NCBI RefSeq assembly: GCF_019635465.1
Contig: NZ_JAHBZK010000002.1
Span: 1-64,000 of the forward strand
Length of the DNA: 64,000 bases
Origin: Hydrogenophaga sp.
GTDB taxonomy: Bacteria > Pseudomonadota > Gammaproteobacteria > Burkholderiales > Burkholderiaceae_C
Reading direction: 5' to 3'
Shown here one piece after another: positions 45,601 to 55,166 of the stretch. Both the position numbers and the translations under genes were made by a program. The notes under the pieces were generated by a model. It was not told the origin of the DNA. It searched no databases and saw only the letters and a program-made list of their open reading frames with translations. The stretch's first letter is position 1, and every line of letters starts with the position of its first letter.

Positions 45601-46413
45601 TCACCTGCCCGGCCCTGTCTGCATGGGCTGGTTGGCAGGCCCGAGCAGGAAGTCCGCCACCAACCGATGGAACAACTCGGGATATTCCAGGTGGAGTGCA
45701 TGCGAACAATGCGGAAGCACCGCGAGCGATGCGTTGGGAATCTGCCGCCACAACTGCTCCACTTGCGGCCACTGGTAGCTGCGGTCGTGGTCGCCCCAGA
45801 CGATCAGGGTTGGCTGGGTGATGTGGGGCAGGTTCGGCCGCCCGTCCCAACGCTCCATGGCCCAAAGACCGGCTTCGGCCGCCTGAGCGCTGGCCTGCGC
45901 CGCCAGATCGCCCAGCGCTGCGGCGTGGGGCGATTGTTCGCGGTGCAACAGCCAGGTGGCGCTGATGCGGCGTGCGGTGGCGTCCACGCCATCTTCGGCC
46001 AATCGTTCGCGCGACCGCGCCATGGTCTCGAAGCGGCCCGGCAGCAAGCCCAGCGGGCCGGTGCCATAAAGCACCAGGCGGTCCACACGCGTTGGCGCCA
46101 GGCGAACCATCTCCTGCACGATCATGCCGCCCATGGAGTGGCCGAGCAGATGGAAGCGCTGCACGCCCAGGTGGTCCAGGGCTTGCAGCACCGCACTGGC
46201 GTACCCCTCGATCCGGTCGGGCGAGGTCAGGTGTCGGCTTTTGCCAAAGCCCGGCAGGTCGGGCGCGATCACGTCCAGCTGCTGGCCCAGGGCCTGCAGC
46301 TCGGCAGCCCACTGGCTGGACCCACCCAGATACCCATGCACCAGCACCAGCGGCTCGCCTTTGCCGGCCCGCGCCACATGCAGCACTTCAGAAGCCATCG
46401 CGTTCGCTGTCAT
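45601..46413 (-). CDS. Alpha/beta hydrolase
   Basis: The 270-residue protein has the oxyanion region LVLVHGYLGGSSQW, the nucleophile elbow LLGHSMGGMIVQEM, the Asp in VWGDHDRSY and the His in CSHALHLEYP. The layout is that of meta-cleavage product hydrolases and related carbon-carbon or ester hydrolases. The start at 46413 overlaps the stop of the large TRAP permease (ATGA), so it is the last gene of that operon. Its substrate is probably what the TRAP system imports or a derivative (inference). Confidence 0.88.
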   Translation of the reverse strand: MTANAMASEVLHVARAGKGEPLVLVHGYLGGSSQWAAELQALGQQLDVIAPDLPGFGKSRHLTSPDRIEGYASAVLQALDHLGVQRFHLLGHSMGGMIVQEMVRLAPTRVDRLVLYGTGPLGLLPGRFETMARSRERLAEDGVDATARRISATWLLHREQSPHAAALGDLAAQASAQAAEAGLWAMERWDGRPNLPHITQPTLIVWGDHDRSYQWPQVEQLWRQIPNASLAVLPHCSHALHLEYPELFHRLVADFLLGPANQPMQTGPGR

Positions 46414-47711
46414 TTCATGATCGAGGGCAGCCACAGGGCAATGCCGGGAATGGCGATCACCATGGCGATCAGCAACACCATGCAGGCCAGGAACGGCAGG
46501 CAGCCCTTGATCACGTCACCGATGGGAATGGTGCCTCGGCTGATCCCCTGAATGACATACAGGTTCAAGCCCACCGGCGGTGTGAGCACCGCGATTTCCA
46601 TGGTGATGGTGTAGACAATGCCAAACCAGATCAGGTCATAACCCGCTGCTTGCATCAGCGGGTAGATGGTGGGCAAGGTGATGAAGGTCATCGACACCGG
46701 TTCCAGGAACATGCCCAGGATGACGTAGAACACGATCACCATGGCCAGCACCATGACGGGGCTGAGGTTGTAGGACAGGAACAGTTCGCTGACTTCCTGC
46801 GGCACCCGGTAGTACGTCAGCACGAAGCCGAAAAGGATGCCCGCCGACAAGAGCAAGCCCAGGTAGCCCATGGTGCGCATGGTGGCAAACAAGGCTTCGT
46901 TGAAGCCTCGCACGGTCAGGCCCCCTACGGCAAACGCGAGGATCGTGGTCAGCAGCGCCGACACCGCCGCGGCTTCCGTGGGGGTGGCAATGCCGGCGTA
47001 GATCGAAACGGTGATGACCAGTCCGATGAGAAAAATCGGGCCGAAAGCAATCAGGAATTCGCGCACCGAGGGGCGTGGTGCGTTGTCCGCGCCGGGGATG
47101 TGGCTGGGGTACATGCGCCCCCAGATGAAAACGGTCACGGCGAACAACAGCGTCAGCAGCAGACCAGGGATGACGCCCGCGATGAACAGCTCGCCGATCG
47201 AGGTGTCGGTGACGATACCGTAGAACAGCAGGATCAGGCTGGGCGGAATCAGCACGCTGAGGGTGCCCCCCGCAGCCAGCACACCACTCGACAGCCGCTT
47301 GTTGTAGCCGAGCTTGGTCATCTCGGGCAGGGCCACACCGCCGATGGTCAGCGAGCCCACCATCGACGAGCCACACACCGCGCCGAAACCGGCGCACGCC
47401 GCGATGCTGCCATACGCGGCTGAGCCCTTCACCCGCACACCCCGGTGCATGAGCTGGTAAAGGTTGGCCCCGATGTTGGACCGCCCGATCAATTCACCCA
47501 GGAAAACAAACAGTGGGACGGCCAGCAAGACGTAGTCGATCCAGACACCCCACAGTTTGAGCTCCGTACTGACCAGGGCGGTGGACCAACCCTGGATGTG
47601 CAGTAGGAAAGGCATGGAGGCCAATGCCAGCGCAAAGGGAATGGGCAATCCAATCCCGATGAAGACAACCAGCAGAGCCAACAGCCCCAGTCCGACGTGG
47701 TACCACTCCAT
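46410..47711 (-). CDS. TRAP transporter large permease (DctM type)
   Basis: The 433-residue protein has about 12 transmembrane helices and DctM motifs: LLAVPLFVFLGELIGRSNIGANLY, GAVCGSSMVGSLTIGGVALPEMTKLGYNKRLSSGVLAAGGTLSVLIPPSLILLFYG and LTPPVGLNLYVIQGISRGTIPIGDV. It lies between the DctQ gene upstream and the hydrolase downstream, with a 4-base overlap with the latter. Confidence 0.93.
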   Translation of the reverse strand: MEWYHVGLGLLALLVVFIGIGLPIPFALALASMPFLLHIQGWSTALVSTELKLWGVWIDYVLLAVPLFVFLGELIGRSNIGANLYQLMHRGVRVKGSAAYGSIAACAGFGAVCGSSMVGSLTIGGVALPEMTKLGYNKRLSSGVLAAGGTLSVLIPPSLILLFYGIVTDTSIGELFIAGVIPGLLLTLLFAVTVFIWGRMYPSHIPGADNAPRPSVREFLIAFGPIFLIGLVITVSIYAGIATPTEAAAVSALLTTILAFAVGGLTVRGFNEALFATMRTMGYLGLLLSAGILFGFVLTYYRVPQEVSELFLSYNLSPVMVLAMVIVFYVILGMFLEPVSMTFITLPTIYPLMQAAGYDLIWFGIVYTITMEIAVLTPPVGLNLYVIQGISRGTIPIGDVIKGCLPFLACMVLLIAMVIAIPGIALWLPSIMK

Positions 47712-47720
47712 GAAAAACCT

Positions 47721-48227
47721 CTACCGTTGTTGAGGAGCGGGCTGCGGCGGGCTGGAGAGCACCGACACAAGGCGCACGCAGGCATACACAGTGAACACCA
47801 CCAGTGCGAGAGCGCCAGGCGCCCAGAAGAGGTAGCGCGGCCAAAGCAGGATCTCGGACGCGGTGCCAGACTCGTAGGCTCGGAAAGTGGCTTCTATACC
47901 GGCGATGGAGAAGAAGATCCCCACGGCGATCATGAGCACCAAATTGACCGCCGTCAGGAGCTGTCGACCGCGCGGCCCCAGCGCATCGATCAGGAACGAC
48001 ACCTTGGGGTAGGCGTCCTCCCGCAGGGCAAACGCCAGCCCCAGCAAGGCGGCGGGAAACAGCAGCAAGGCAGTGGCTTCTGTCACCGTGCCGTCAGGCT
48101 TGCCGACGACGTAACGCATGAAAACGCCGTAGGAAATCCAGACGGTCTGCACCACGATGATGATGGCGCCTGCGGCGGCCAGCCAACCGGCCAGCCGCTC
48201 CAGGCCCCGTTCAATCGTTGCCAACAT
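47721..48227 (-). CDS. TRAP transporter small permease (DctQ type)
   Basis: The 168-residue protein has four hydrophobic segments (first LAGWLAAAGAIIIVVQTVWISYGVFMRYVVG) and the DctQ-like LREDAYPKVSFLIDAL. It sits 5 bases after the DctP gene and 9 bases before DctM. It completes the tripartite carrier. Confidence 0.9.
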   Translation of the reverse strand: MLATIERGLERLAGWLAAAGAIIIVVQTVWISYGVFMRYVVGKPDGTVTEATALLLFPAALLGLAFALREDAYPKVSFLIDALGPRGRQLLTAVNLVLMIAVGIFFSIAGIEATFRAYESGTASEILLWPRYLFWAPGALALVVFTVYACVRLVSVLSSPPQPAPQQR

Positions 48228-48232
48228 GGGCT

Positions 48233-49231
48233 TCAGAGCGAATACTGCTTGAACAGGGCGCGAACCTTGCCAGCCAACTCAGGCCCGCAACCGGTGTCCA
48301 CCTCGCCCGTCCACTTGCCGACTACGCTGTCCAGCAGGGCCTTGCGCTTCTCGGCGGTGATCTTGGTCACGGTGCCGCCCTGCTTCACAGCGTCGGCCAT
48401 GCTCGCGTCCACCCAGGCTTCGTAGCGCGGCTTGAGCCACACCTCGGACTCGGTGGCGGCCGCCTGGAGCGCCTTCTGGTCGGCAGGCGACAGCGCATCG
48501 AACTTGCGCTTATTCATCATGTACTGGATGTTGCCGTAGAACAGGTTGGACTGGACCATGTGCGGCATCACGCCCCAGAGCTTCCAGGCGCTGTAAGTGG
48601 CCACACCCATGTTGATGCCGTCCACCACGCCGCGCTCGGCCGACTGGAACACTTCCTTGGGCGCAATGAACACCGGCTTGCCACCCCAGGTCTCGATCAT
48701 CATCGACACCATCGGGCCTATGGAGCGCACGAGCTTGCCGTCGAGCTTGGCCAGGTCGGTGTTGGGATTCTTGAACCACCACTCCTGGTCGTAGGAATAG
48801 TTGGAGTTGATGAGCGGCACCAGTCCCGCCTTGTTGGCTTCGGGTGCCATCAAGGCGGCGTAGGCAGCGTCCAGCTCGATCTGCTTCTTCATGTCCACCG
48901 CCATCGGGTAGAGCGAGGTGACCCGGTAGCACGGCAGTCGCTTGTCGGCCGACACCCAGCTGATGTCGGCAACACCGCCCTGCATGGCGTCCACGCCCTC
49001 GCTCCAGCCGTGCAGCGTGGAGGAGCCAAAGATCTGCACCTTGACCCGGCCAGAGGTCTTGGCATTCACCAGCTCGGCAAATTTCTTGAAACCCTCGTAT
49101 CGGACGTCAACTTCGTTCACATAGGTGGACAAGCGCAACGTGGTTTGTGCATGGGCAGTGGTGGCCATGACGGCGGCGGCACCCGCCAAAAGGGAATAAC
49201 GCAGCAGCGTGCGAACCGTGGTCTTTTTCAT
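48233..49231 (-). CDS. TRAP transporter substrate-binding protein (DctP type)
   Basis: The 332-residue protein has a cleavable signal peptide (YSLLAGAAAVMATTAHAQ) and the DctP fold with LRLSTYVNEVDVRYEGFKKFAELVNAKTSGRVKVQIFGSSTLH, and DGINMGVATYSAWKLWGVMPHMV further on. It is encoded just downstream of the CuyA-like gene (75 bases), so its ligand could be a sulfonated amino or hydroxy acid. The sequence does not fix the ligand. AGGAG lies 6 bases before the ATG. Confidence 0.92.
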   Translation of the reverse strand: MKKTTVRTLLRYSLLAGAAAVMATTAHAQTTLRLSTYVNEVDVRYEGFKKFAELVNAKTSGRVKVQIFGSSTLHGWSEGVDAMQGGVADISWVSADKRLPCYRVTSLYPMAVDMKKQIELDAAYAALMAPEANKAGLVPLINSNYSYDQEWWFKNPNTDLAKLDGKLVRSIGPMVSMMIETWGGKPVFIAPKEVFQSAERGVVDGINMGVATYSAWKLWGVMPHMVQSNLFYGNIQYMMNKRKFDALSPADQKALQAAATESEVWLKPRYEAWVDASMADAVKQGGTVTKITAEKRKALLDSVVGKWTGEVDTGCGPELAGKVRALFKQYSL

Positions 49232-49305
49232 TTAGATGTCTCCTGTTGATGAACCATGAACAAATCCCGAACCCGATCGTCTGCACCCCTCGGGGGAGCG
49301 GCCGA

Positions 49306-50322
49306 TCAGCTGACCTGCGCTGGCTTGAGCCCCAGCGACTCACCGTAGCCGAACAGTGCAACCGACCCTCCGGTGTGCAAGAAGACCACGTTGTGTTTCG
49401 GCTGGAAATATCCCTTGCGGATCAGATCGATCAGCCCCGCCATGCCTTTGCCGGAATACACGGGGTCCAGCAGGAGCCCCTCGGTGCGCGCCAGCACTTC
49501 GACCGCTTCCTGCATGCCTGGCGTGGGAAGGCCGTAGCCCGGGCCAACGTAGTCGCAATTGGCCACCACCAACTCGCGTGGAACGCCACCGCGCATGCCC
49601 ATGTGCTCGGCCGTGCGGCAGGCCAGGTCGTGCACCATCGACTCCTGCTTTTCCCGCGGTGCGCGCACGCCGATGCCCAGCAGCTTGATGTCGCTGTTGA
49701 TGGCATGCAGCCCCGCCACCAGCCCGGCCTGGGTGCCCGAGCTGCCGGTGGCGTGCACCAGATAGTCGATCTTCATGCCCTGCGAAGCAGCTTGTGCCAC
49801 CAGCTCGAAGGCTGCATTCACGTAGCCCAGCGCCCCCACCGGGTTTGACCCGCCACCAGGGATGACATACGGTCGCAACCCGTCGGCACGCAGTTTCTCG
49901 GCCACCTGTTCCATTTCGCGTTGCATGTCGGCACCGCCCGGACGCCGTTCCACCGTGGCGCCGTGCAGGCGATCCAGCAGCACGTTGCCGTTGTCGGTGT
50001 AGTCCGGGTCGGTGCTGCCGGTGCGGTCCTCCAGCAGGATGTGGCACTTCATGCCTAGCCGGGCAGCCGCCGCAGCAGTCTGCCGAGCATGGTTGGACTG
50101 GGTAGCCCCCTGGGTGATGACCACGGTGGCGCGGGCCGCCACGGCTTCGGCCATGAGGTATTCCAGCTTGCGGGTTTTGTTGCCGCCGGTGGAGAGGCCG
50201 GTGCAGTCGTCACGCTTGACCCACAGGCGCGGCCCGCCGAGCAGCGCCGAGAGGTTGCCCATGGGCTCCAGGGGGGTGGGGAAATGCCCCAGACGGATGC
50301 GCGGGAAGAGGGAGAGGTCCAT
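49306..50322 (-). CDS. cuyA: PLP-dependent sulfo-lyase/desulfhydrase (CuyA-like)
   Basis: The 338-residue enzyme belongs to the ACC-deaminase/D-cysteine desulfhydrase fold. The PLP lysine lies in [22 protein letters not shown] (about residue 50), with [21 protein letters not shown] and [19 protein letters not shown]. It reads closest to the L-cysteate sulfo-lyase CuyA, which cleaves cysteate to pyruvate, ammonium and sulfite; D-cysteine desulfhydrase is the main alternative. The SoeABC genes next door, which would consume sulfite, favour CuyA. It heads an operon with a TRAP transporter. Confidence 0.78.
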   Translation of the reverse strand: MDLSLFPRIRLGHFPTPLEPMGNLSALLGGPRLWVKRDDCTGLSTGGNKTRKLEYLMAEAVAARATVVITQGATQSNHARQTAAAAARLGMKCHILLEDRTGSTDPDYTDNGNVLLDRLHGATVERRPGGADMQREMEQVAEKLRADGLRPYVIPGGGSNPVGALGYVNAAFELVAQAASQGMKIDYLVHATGSSGTQAGLVAGLHAINSDIKLLGIGVRAPREKQESMVHDLACRTAEHMGMRGGVPRELVVANCDYVGPGYGLPTPGMQEAVEVLARTEGLLLDPVYSGKGMAGLIDLIRKGYFQPKHNVVFLHTGGSVALFGYGESLGLKPAQVS

Positions 50323-50328
50323 CGTTAA

Positions 50329-50354
50329 CTTTCAAAATTTGATGCTTTTGAAAG
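50329..50354 (-). promoter_or_regulatory. Inverted repeat in the cuyA leader
   Basis: CTTTCAAAA (50329-50337) and TTTTGAAAG (50346-50354) form a perfect 9-bp inverted repeat with 8 spacer bases, ending 6 bases before the start codon. No strong ribosome-binding site is present other than GAAAG within the start-proximal arm. It could be an operator or a hairpin controlling translation. Confidence 0.6.
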
Positions 50355-50615
50355 ATGATGTGCCCGGAATAAGAGGGTGTCCAATCGATTTTTCGACTCT
50401 TATTTTTCGTTTTCTGCATACTGAGAAAAACGTCAACCCAAACCCTTGCAATTTCGAGACCCGGTGTTTTCGGCGACTTTCGACACCAAAATGGTGTCTG
50501 TCCAGCGCGCTCGGCCGATGCCTTGAGAAGCATCGCGGAACGCTCTGCCGCGACGGCCCAAGGGGCTTTGCATGCCGGCGCGATGGACTGTGCTTCCCCG
50601 TTGCGGCGTGCCTGT

Positions 50616-51512
50616 TCAAGCGCGCATGCAATGGCGCAAGAAGCCATTGGCGGTCTCGCCCAGCTTCTTCGCCCGGTGCAGCACAATGGATAAGGTGCGC
50701 TGCATCGCCGGGAGCGTGGTGTGCAGTTCGACCAGCCACCCCTCGGCAATCGCTTCGTGCACGGCCAGGCGCGACAGGCAGCCCAGACCCAGCCCCGCAG
50801 CCACCACACGCTTGACCGCTTCGTTGCTGCCCAACTCAAGCTCGACCTCCATTTGCGTCAAATGGGGAATCAGCCAGCGGTCAGAGGCCTCACGCGTTCC
50901 TGAACCAGGTTCACGCAGTACCCACGTGGCCTGGGCCAGCTGTCGCGCACTGACCCGACGCCCCGCCAACGGGTGGTCGGGAGCGGCAACCACCACGATT
51001 TCGTCGCTGCGCCACTTGCGCACCGTGAGTTCGGGATGGCTGTGGGTTCCCTCGATGAAGCCCATGTCGGCGCGAAACGACACCAAGCGTTCGAACACGT
51101 CGTGCGTGTTGGCGATATCCACCAGCACCCGGCAGTGGGGGTGATCGCTTTTCCACCGCGCAATGAGTTCCGGCAGCAGGTATTCGCCAACGGTGTAGCT
51201 GGAAGCAAGCCTTAGCGGTGCGGCGTGCTCGGCCGTGAACAGCATCTCGGTGTCCGCCGCCTGTTCCAGCACCGTGGCCGCACGTGGCAGCAAGGCACGC
51301 CCGTTCTCGTTGATCACCAGCTTCTTGCCCACACGGTCGAACAACTGCACCCCCAGCGCCGACTCCAGCTCGCCCAGCGCGTTGCTCGCGGCCGATTGGG
51401 ATCGGGAGATTTCGTCAGCGGCGGCTCGCGTGGTGCCACCCCGTGCAACGGCCGCAAAAACCTCCAGCTGGCGCAGCGTAAGCCTCAGTCGTTGATCGAT
51501 TTTTTGGTTCAC
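50616..51512 (-). CDS. LysR-family transcriptional regulator
   Basis: The 298-residue protein has a winged helix at about residues 10-68 (LRLTLRQLEVFAAVARGGTTRAAADEISRSQSAASNALGELESALGVQLFDRVGKKLVI). Its effector domain contains LRLASSYTVGEYLLPELIARWKSDHPHCRVLVDIAN, REPGSGTREASDRW and GLGLGCLSRLAVHEAI, in the style of CysB/CbbR-like regulators. It lies between cuyA (same strand, about 290 bases) and soeA (divergent, 52 bases). It is therefore well placed to control both, probably in response to sulfite or the sulfonate. Confidence 0.92.
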   Translation of the reverse strand: MNQKIDQRLRLTLRQLEVFAAVARGGTTRAAADEISRSQSAASNALGELESALGVQLFDRVGKKLVINENGRALLPRAATVLEQAADTEMLFTAEHAAPLRLASSYTVGEYLLPELIARWKSDHPHCRVLVDIANTHDVFERLVSFRADMGFIEGTHSHPELTVRKWRSDEIVVVAAPDHPLAGRRVSARQLAQATWVLREPGSGTREASDRWLIPHLTQMEVELELGSNEAVKRVVAAGLGLGCLSRLAVHEAIAEGWLVELHTTLPAMQRTLSIVLHRAKKLGETANGFLRHCMRA

Positions 51513-51564
51513 GGCGAGCGAAATTATCCGATACGCGAATTTGCAGGCTGCCTAGCATAAGCCC

Positions 51565-54474
51565 ATGTTCAAGTTCCTCTCAAGCGATCCGGTGCACAAC
51601 CCAACGGCCAGCAGCACGGCCGATACCGAGGTAAAAACCACCACCTGCTACATGTGCGCGTGTCGCTGCGGCATCCGGGTGCACCTGCGCGACGGGCAGG
51701 TCCGGTACATCGATGGCAATCCCGACCACCCGCTAAACAAGGGGGTGATCTGCGCCAAGGGCAGCTCGGGCATCATGAAGCAGGTGTCGCCGGCCCGACT
51801 CACCCAGCCACTGCTGCGCAAGCCGGGCAGCGAGCGCGGCAAAGGCGTGTTCGAGCCGATTTCGTGGGAGCGCGCTTTCGACATTCTGGAGAAACGGCTG
51901 TCCCACCTGCGCGCCACCGACCCCAAGAAATTCGCGCTGTTCACAGGTCGCGATCAGATGCAAGCGCTCACCGGCCTGTTTGCGCGCCAATTCGGCACCC
52001 CCAACTACGCTGCGCACGGCGGCTTCTGTTCGGTGAACATGGCCGCCGGCATGATCTATTCGGTAGGAGGCAGCTTCTGGGAGTTCGGAGGCCCGGACCT
52101 GGACCACGCCAAGCTGTTCGTGATGATCGGCACCGCCGAAGACCACCACAGCAACCCGATGAAGATGGCGCTGGGAAAGTTCAAGCGCGCGGGTGGTCGC
52201 TTCATTTCCATCAACCCCGTTCGCACCGGCTATTCAGCCATAGCAGACGAGTGGATTCCGATTCGACCGGGTACCGATGGCGCGCTGTTCATGGCGCTGC
52301 TGCACGAGCTGATCGCGCACGATCTGGTTGACCGGCCCTTCTTGCAACGCTTCACCAACGCCCCGCAGCTGGTGGTGCTGGACGAAGGAGAGCGAGAAGG
52401 TCTATTTGCCTTCGATCCTGCCGCCGGTGTGCCGGGCGATGGGCGCAACCCGCACAACAAGCTCGCATGGGACCTGACCAGCGGGCGCGCGATTCAGGCC
52501 TACCCCGAAGGCGTGGAAGAGGGCCGATCGCTGGCCCTGGAAGGCCACTACACCTTGCCGGACGGCACCCGGGTGGCTCCGGCGTTTCAGTTGCTGCGCG
52601 AACGGGTGAGCCAGCACACACCCGAGTGGGCCGAGGCCATCACCGGCATTGCAGCTGAGCGCATTCGCCAGCTGGCGCGCGAGATGGGTGAGACCGCGCT
52701 GCATCAGGCCTTTGAGCTGCCGATTCCCTGGACCGACGCCTGGGGCAAGCAGCACCCAACCACCCAGTCCAGGCCCGTGGCGTTCCACGCCATGCGCGGG
52801 CTCGCAGCGCATTCCAACGGCTTCCAGACGGTGCGTTCACTGGCGGTGCTGATGAGCTTGCTCGGCACCATCGACGCCCCTGGCGGCTTCCGCCACAAGG
52901 CGCCCTATCCGCGGCACATCGTTCCGAATTACCGGGCCTTCAACGACCCGGACATGATCAAGCCGAACACGCCGCTCAACGCCGCGCCGCTCGGGTTTCC
53001 AGCAAACCCCGAAGAACTGGCGGTGCGCGCCGACGGAACGCCCCTGCGCATCGATCACGCCTTTTCCTGGGAGCATCCACTGTCGGCCCACGGACTGATG
53101 CACAACGTGATCACCAATGCCGTCCGGGGGGATCCCTACAAGATCGACACGCTATTGATCTTCATGGCGAACATGGCCTGGAACTCCACCATGAACACCA
53201 TGGAGGTGCGCAAGAAGCTCAACGCGCGCGGCGAAGACGGCGAGTACCTGATTCCGTTCCTGGTGGTGTGCGATGCCTTCCAGAGTGAGACCGTGGCCTT
53301 TGCCGACCTCGTGCTGCCCGACACCACCTATCTGGAGCGGCATGACGTGATGAGCATGCTCGACCGACCGATTTCCGAGTTCGACGGACCGGTGGACTCG
53401 GTACGCGTTCCCGTGGTGGAGCCCACCGGCGAGTGCAAGCCATTTCAGGAAGTGCTCATCGAGCTGGCTTCGCGCCTCAAATTTCCGGCATTCACCAACG
53501 AAGACGGCTCGCGCAAGTTCAAGGACTACCCCGACTTCGTGGTCAATTTCCAGGCCCAGCCCGGTGTGGGTTTCCTCATGGGGTGGCGGGGCAAGGACGG
53601 CACTCAGCATCTGCGCGGCGAGCCCAACCCCAACCAGTGGGAGATGTACGCGAAGAACAACTGCGTGTTCCAGCACCACATGCCCAAGGACCAGCAGTAC
53701 ATGCGCAACTGGAACCGGCCTTATCTGGACTTCGCCAAGGAGAAGGGCTGGCGTCAGAAGAACGATCCGGTGCAGCTGGCCATCTATTCCGACACGTTGC
53801 AAACCTTCCGGCTGGCCGCGCAGGGAAAAAGCAAAGGCCGACAGCCGCCAGACCACCTGCGCGAACGCATCGCCACTTATTTCGACCCGCTGCCGTTCTG
53901 GTACGAACCGCTGGAAAACGCTTGTGTGGACACACAGCAGTTTCCGTTGGCCGCCATCACCCAGCGGCCCATGGCGATGTACCACTCCTGGGATTCACAG
54001 AACGCCTGGCTGCGCCAGATCCACAGCCACAACTACCTGCACGTGAACCCCGTGACGGCCAAAGCGGCCGGCGTGGAAGACGGCGGCTGGGCCTGGGTCA
54101 CCAGCGCCTGGGGCGAACTGCGCTGCATGGTGCGCCATAGCGACGCAGTGGAACCCGGAACGGTGTGGACCTGGAACGCGATCAGCAAGGCGTCTGGCGC
54201 GTGGCAACTGGCGCCTGGAGCCGATGAGTCGCGCAAGGGATTTCTGCTGAACCACCTCATCACGGAGGAGTTGCCGTTCGCAGGCGGCCAGATCAGCAAT
54301 TCGGACCCGGTCACCGGTCAGGCCGGCTGGTACGACGTTCGCGTCAACCTCCGGCCTGCCCACCCCGAAGAGCCGGCCGAGAGCTTTCCACAGTTGGACG
54401 CGGTGCCAAGCGTTCCGGGTCTGCTGCGCAGTGGCCGCCGGTTCATGACCCACATCCTGTCGAAAAAGCCATGA
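51565..54474 (+). CDS. soeA: Sulfite dehydrogenase molybdopterin subunit SoeA
   Basis: The 969-residue molybdopterin oxidoreductase has no Tat signal, so it is cytoplasmic. It carries an N-terminal [4Fe-4S] site CYMCACRCGI…GVICAKG (about residues 29-66) and the bis-MGD domains (FALFTGRDQMQALTGLFARQFG; GGFCSVNMAAGMIYSVGG), ending in a dinucleotide-binding barrel (NYLHVNPVTAKAAGVEDGGWAWVTS). Length and absence of the signal fit SoeA, which oxidises sulfite in the cytoplasm, better than DmsA, PsrA or FdhA. It begins the soeA-B-C operon, divergent from a LysR gene. Confidence 0.82.
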   Translation: MFKFLSSDPVHNPTASSTADTEVKTTTCYMCACRCGIRVHLRDGQVRYIDGNPDHPLNKGVICAKGSSGIMKQVSPARLTQPLLRKPGSERGKGVFEPISWERAFDILEKRLSHLRATDPKKFALFTGRDQMQALTGLFARQFGTPNYAAHGGFCSVNMAAGMIYSVGGSFWEFGGPDLDHAKLFVMIGTAEDHHSNPMKMALGKFKRAGGRFISINPVRTGYSAIADEWIPIRPGTDGALFMALLHELIAHDLVDRPFLQRFTNAPQLVVLDEGEREGLFAFDPAAGVPGDGRNPHNKLAWDLTSGRAIQAYPEGVEEGRSLALEGHYTLPDGTRVAPAFQLLRERVSQHTPEWAEAITGIAAERIRQLAREMGETALHQAFELPIPWTDAWGKQHPTTQSRPVAFHAMRGLAAHSNGFQTVRSLAVLMSLLGTIDAPGGFRHKAPYPRHIVPNYRAFNDPDMIKPNTPLNAAPLGFPANPEELAVRADGTPLRIDHAFSWEHPLSAHGLMHNVITNAVRGDPYKIDTLLIFMANMAWNSTMNTMEVRKKLNARGEDGEYLIPFLVVCDAFQSETVAFADLVLPDTTYLERHDVMSMLDRPISEFDGPVDSVRVPVVEPTGECKPFQEVLIELASRLKFPAFTNEDGSRKFKDYPDFVVNFQAQPGVGFLMGWRGKDGTQHLRGEPNPNQWEMYAKNNCVFQHHMPKDQQYMRNWNRPYLDFAKEKGWRQKNDPVQLAIYSDTLQTFRLAAQGKSKGRQPPDHLRERIATYFDPLPFWYEPLENACVDTQQFPLAAITQRPMAMYHSWDSQNAWLRQIHSHNYLHVNPVTAKAAGVEDGGWAWVTSAWGELRCMVRHSDAVEPGTVWTWNAISKASGAWQLAPGADESRKGFLLNHLITEELPFAGGQISNSDPVTGQAGWYDVRVNLRPAHPEEPAESFPQLDAVPSVPGLLRSGRRFMTHILSKKP

Positions 54475-55166
54475 GCGAACTCCCGAACGAACCCCAGACG
54501 CTGGCGATTCAGCTCGCCTTGGTCATCGACCTCAACGTGTGCGTGGGCTGCCATGCCTGCGTGACCTCCTGCAAGGAATGGAACACCTCGGGGGCTGCGG
54601 GTCCGATGACCGACCAGGACGCCTACGGTGAGCAGCCCACCGGCACATTCTTCAACCGGGTGCAGACCTTCGAGGCCGACAGCTACCCTGACACGCAGAC
54701 GGTGCATTTCCCGAAGAGCTGCCTGCATTGCGAAGAGCCTCCCTGCGTGCCGGTGTGTCCCACCGGTGCCAGCTACAAGCGCAAGAGCGACGGCATCGTG
54801 CTGGTGGACTACGACAAGTGCATTGGCTGCAAGTACTGCAGTTGGGCCTGCCCTTACGGCGCCCGTGAGTTCGATGAAGAGCGCAAGGTGATGACCAAGT
54901 GCACCCTGTGCGTGGACCGCATCTACGACGAACTGCTCCCGCCGCAGGACCGAAAGCCCGCCTGCGTGAAGGCCTGCCCCACCGGCGCGCGGCTGTTCGG
55001 CGATGTTAAGGACCCGGATTCGGAGGTGTCACAAGCGATCCGGGAGCGCGGTGGCTATGCCCTCATGCCGGAATGGAAGACCCAGCCCGCCAACCAGTAC
55101 CTGCCCCGTCGGGTGACAAAGCAGCCGCCGTCCGATGCCGCTCGCGCGGAAAAGGATCGACCGTGA
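54471..55166 (+). CDS. soeB: Sulfite dehydrogenase iron-sulfur subunit SoeB
   Basis: The 231-residue ferredoxin-like subunit has four cluster-binding regions: CVGCHACVTSCKEW, CLHCEEPPCVPVCPTG, CIGCKYCSWACPYG and CTLCVDRIYDE with CVKACPTG. These make four [4Fe-4S] clusters carrying electrons from SoeA to the membrane subunit. It overlaps soeA by 4 bases (ATGA) and soeC by 4 (GTGA). Confidence 0.9.
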   Translation: MSELPNEPQTLAIQLALVIDLNVCVGCHACVTSCKEWNTSGAAGPMTDQDAYGEQPTGTFFNRVQTFEADSYPDTQTVHFPKSCLHCEEPPCVPVCPTGASYKRKSDGIVLVDYDKCIGCKYCSWACPYGAREFDEERKVMTKCTLCVDRIYDELLPPQDRKPACVKACPTGARLFGDVKDPDSEVSQAIRERGGYALMPEWKTQPANQYLPRRVTKQPPSDAARAEKDRP

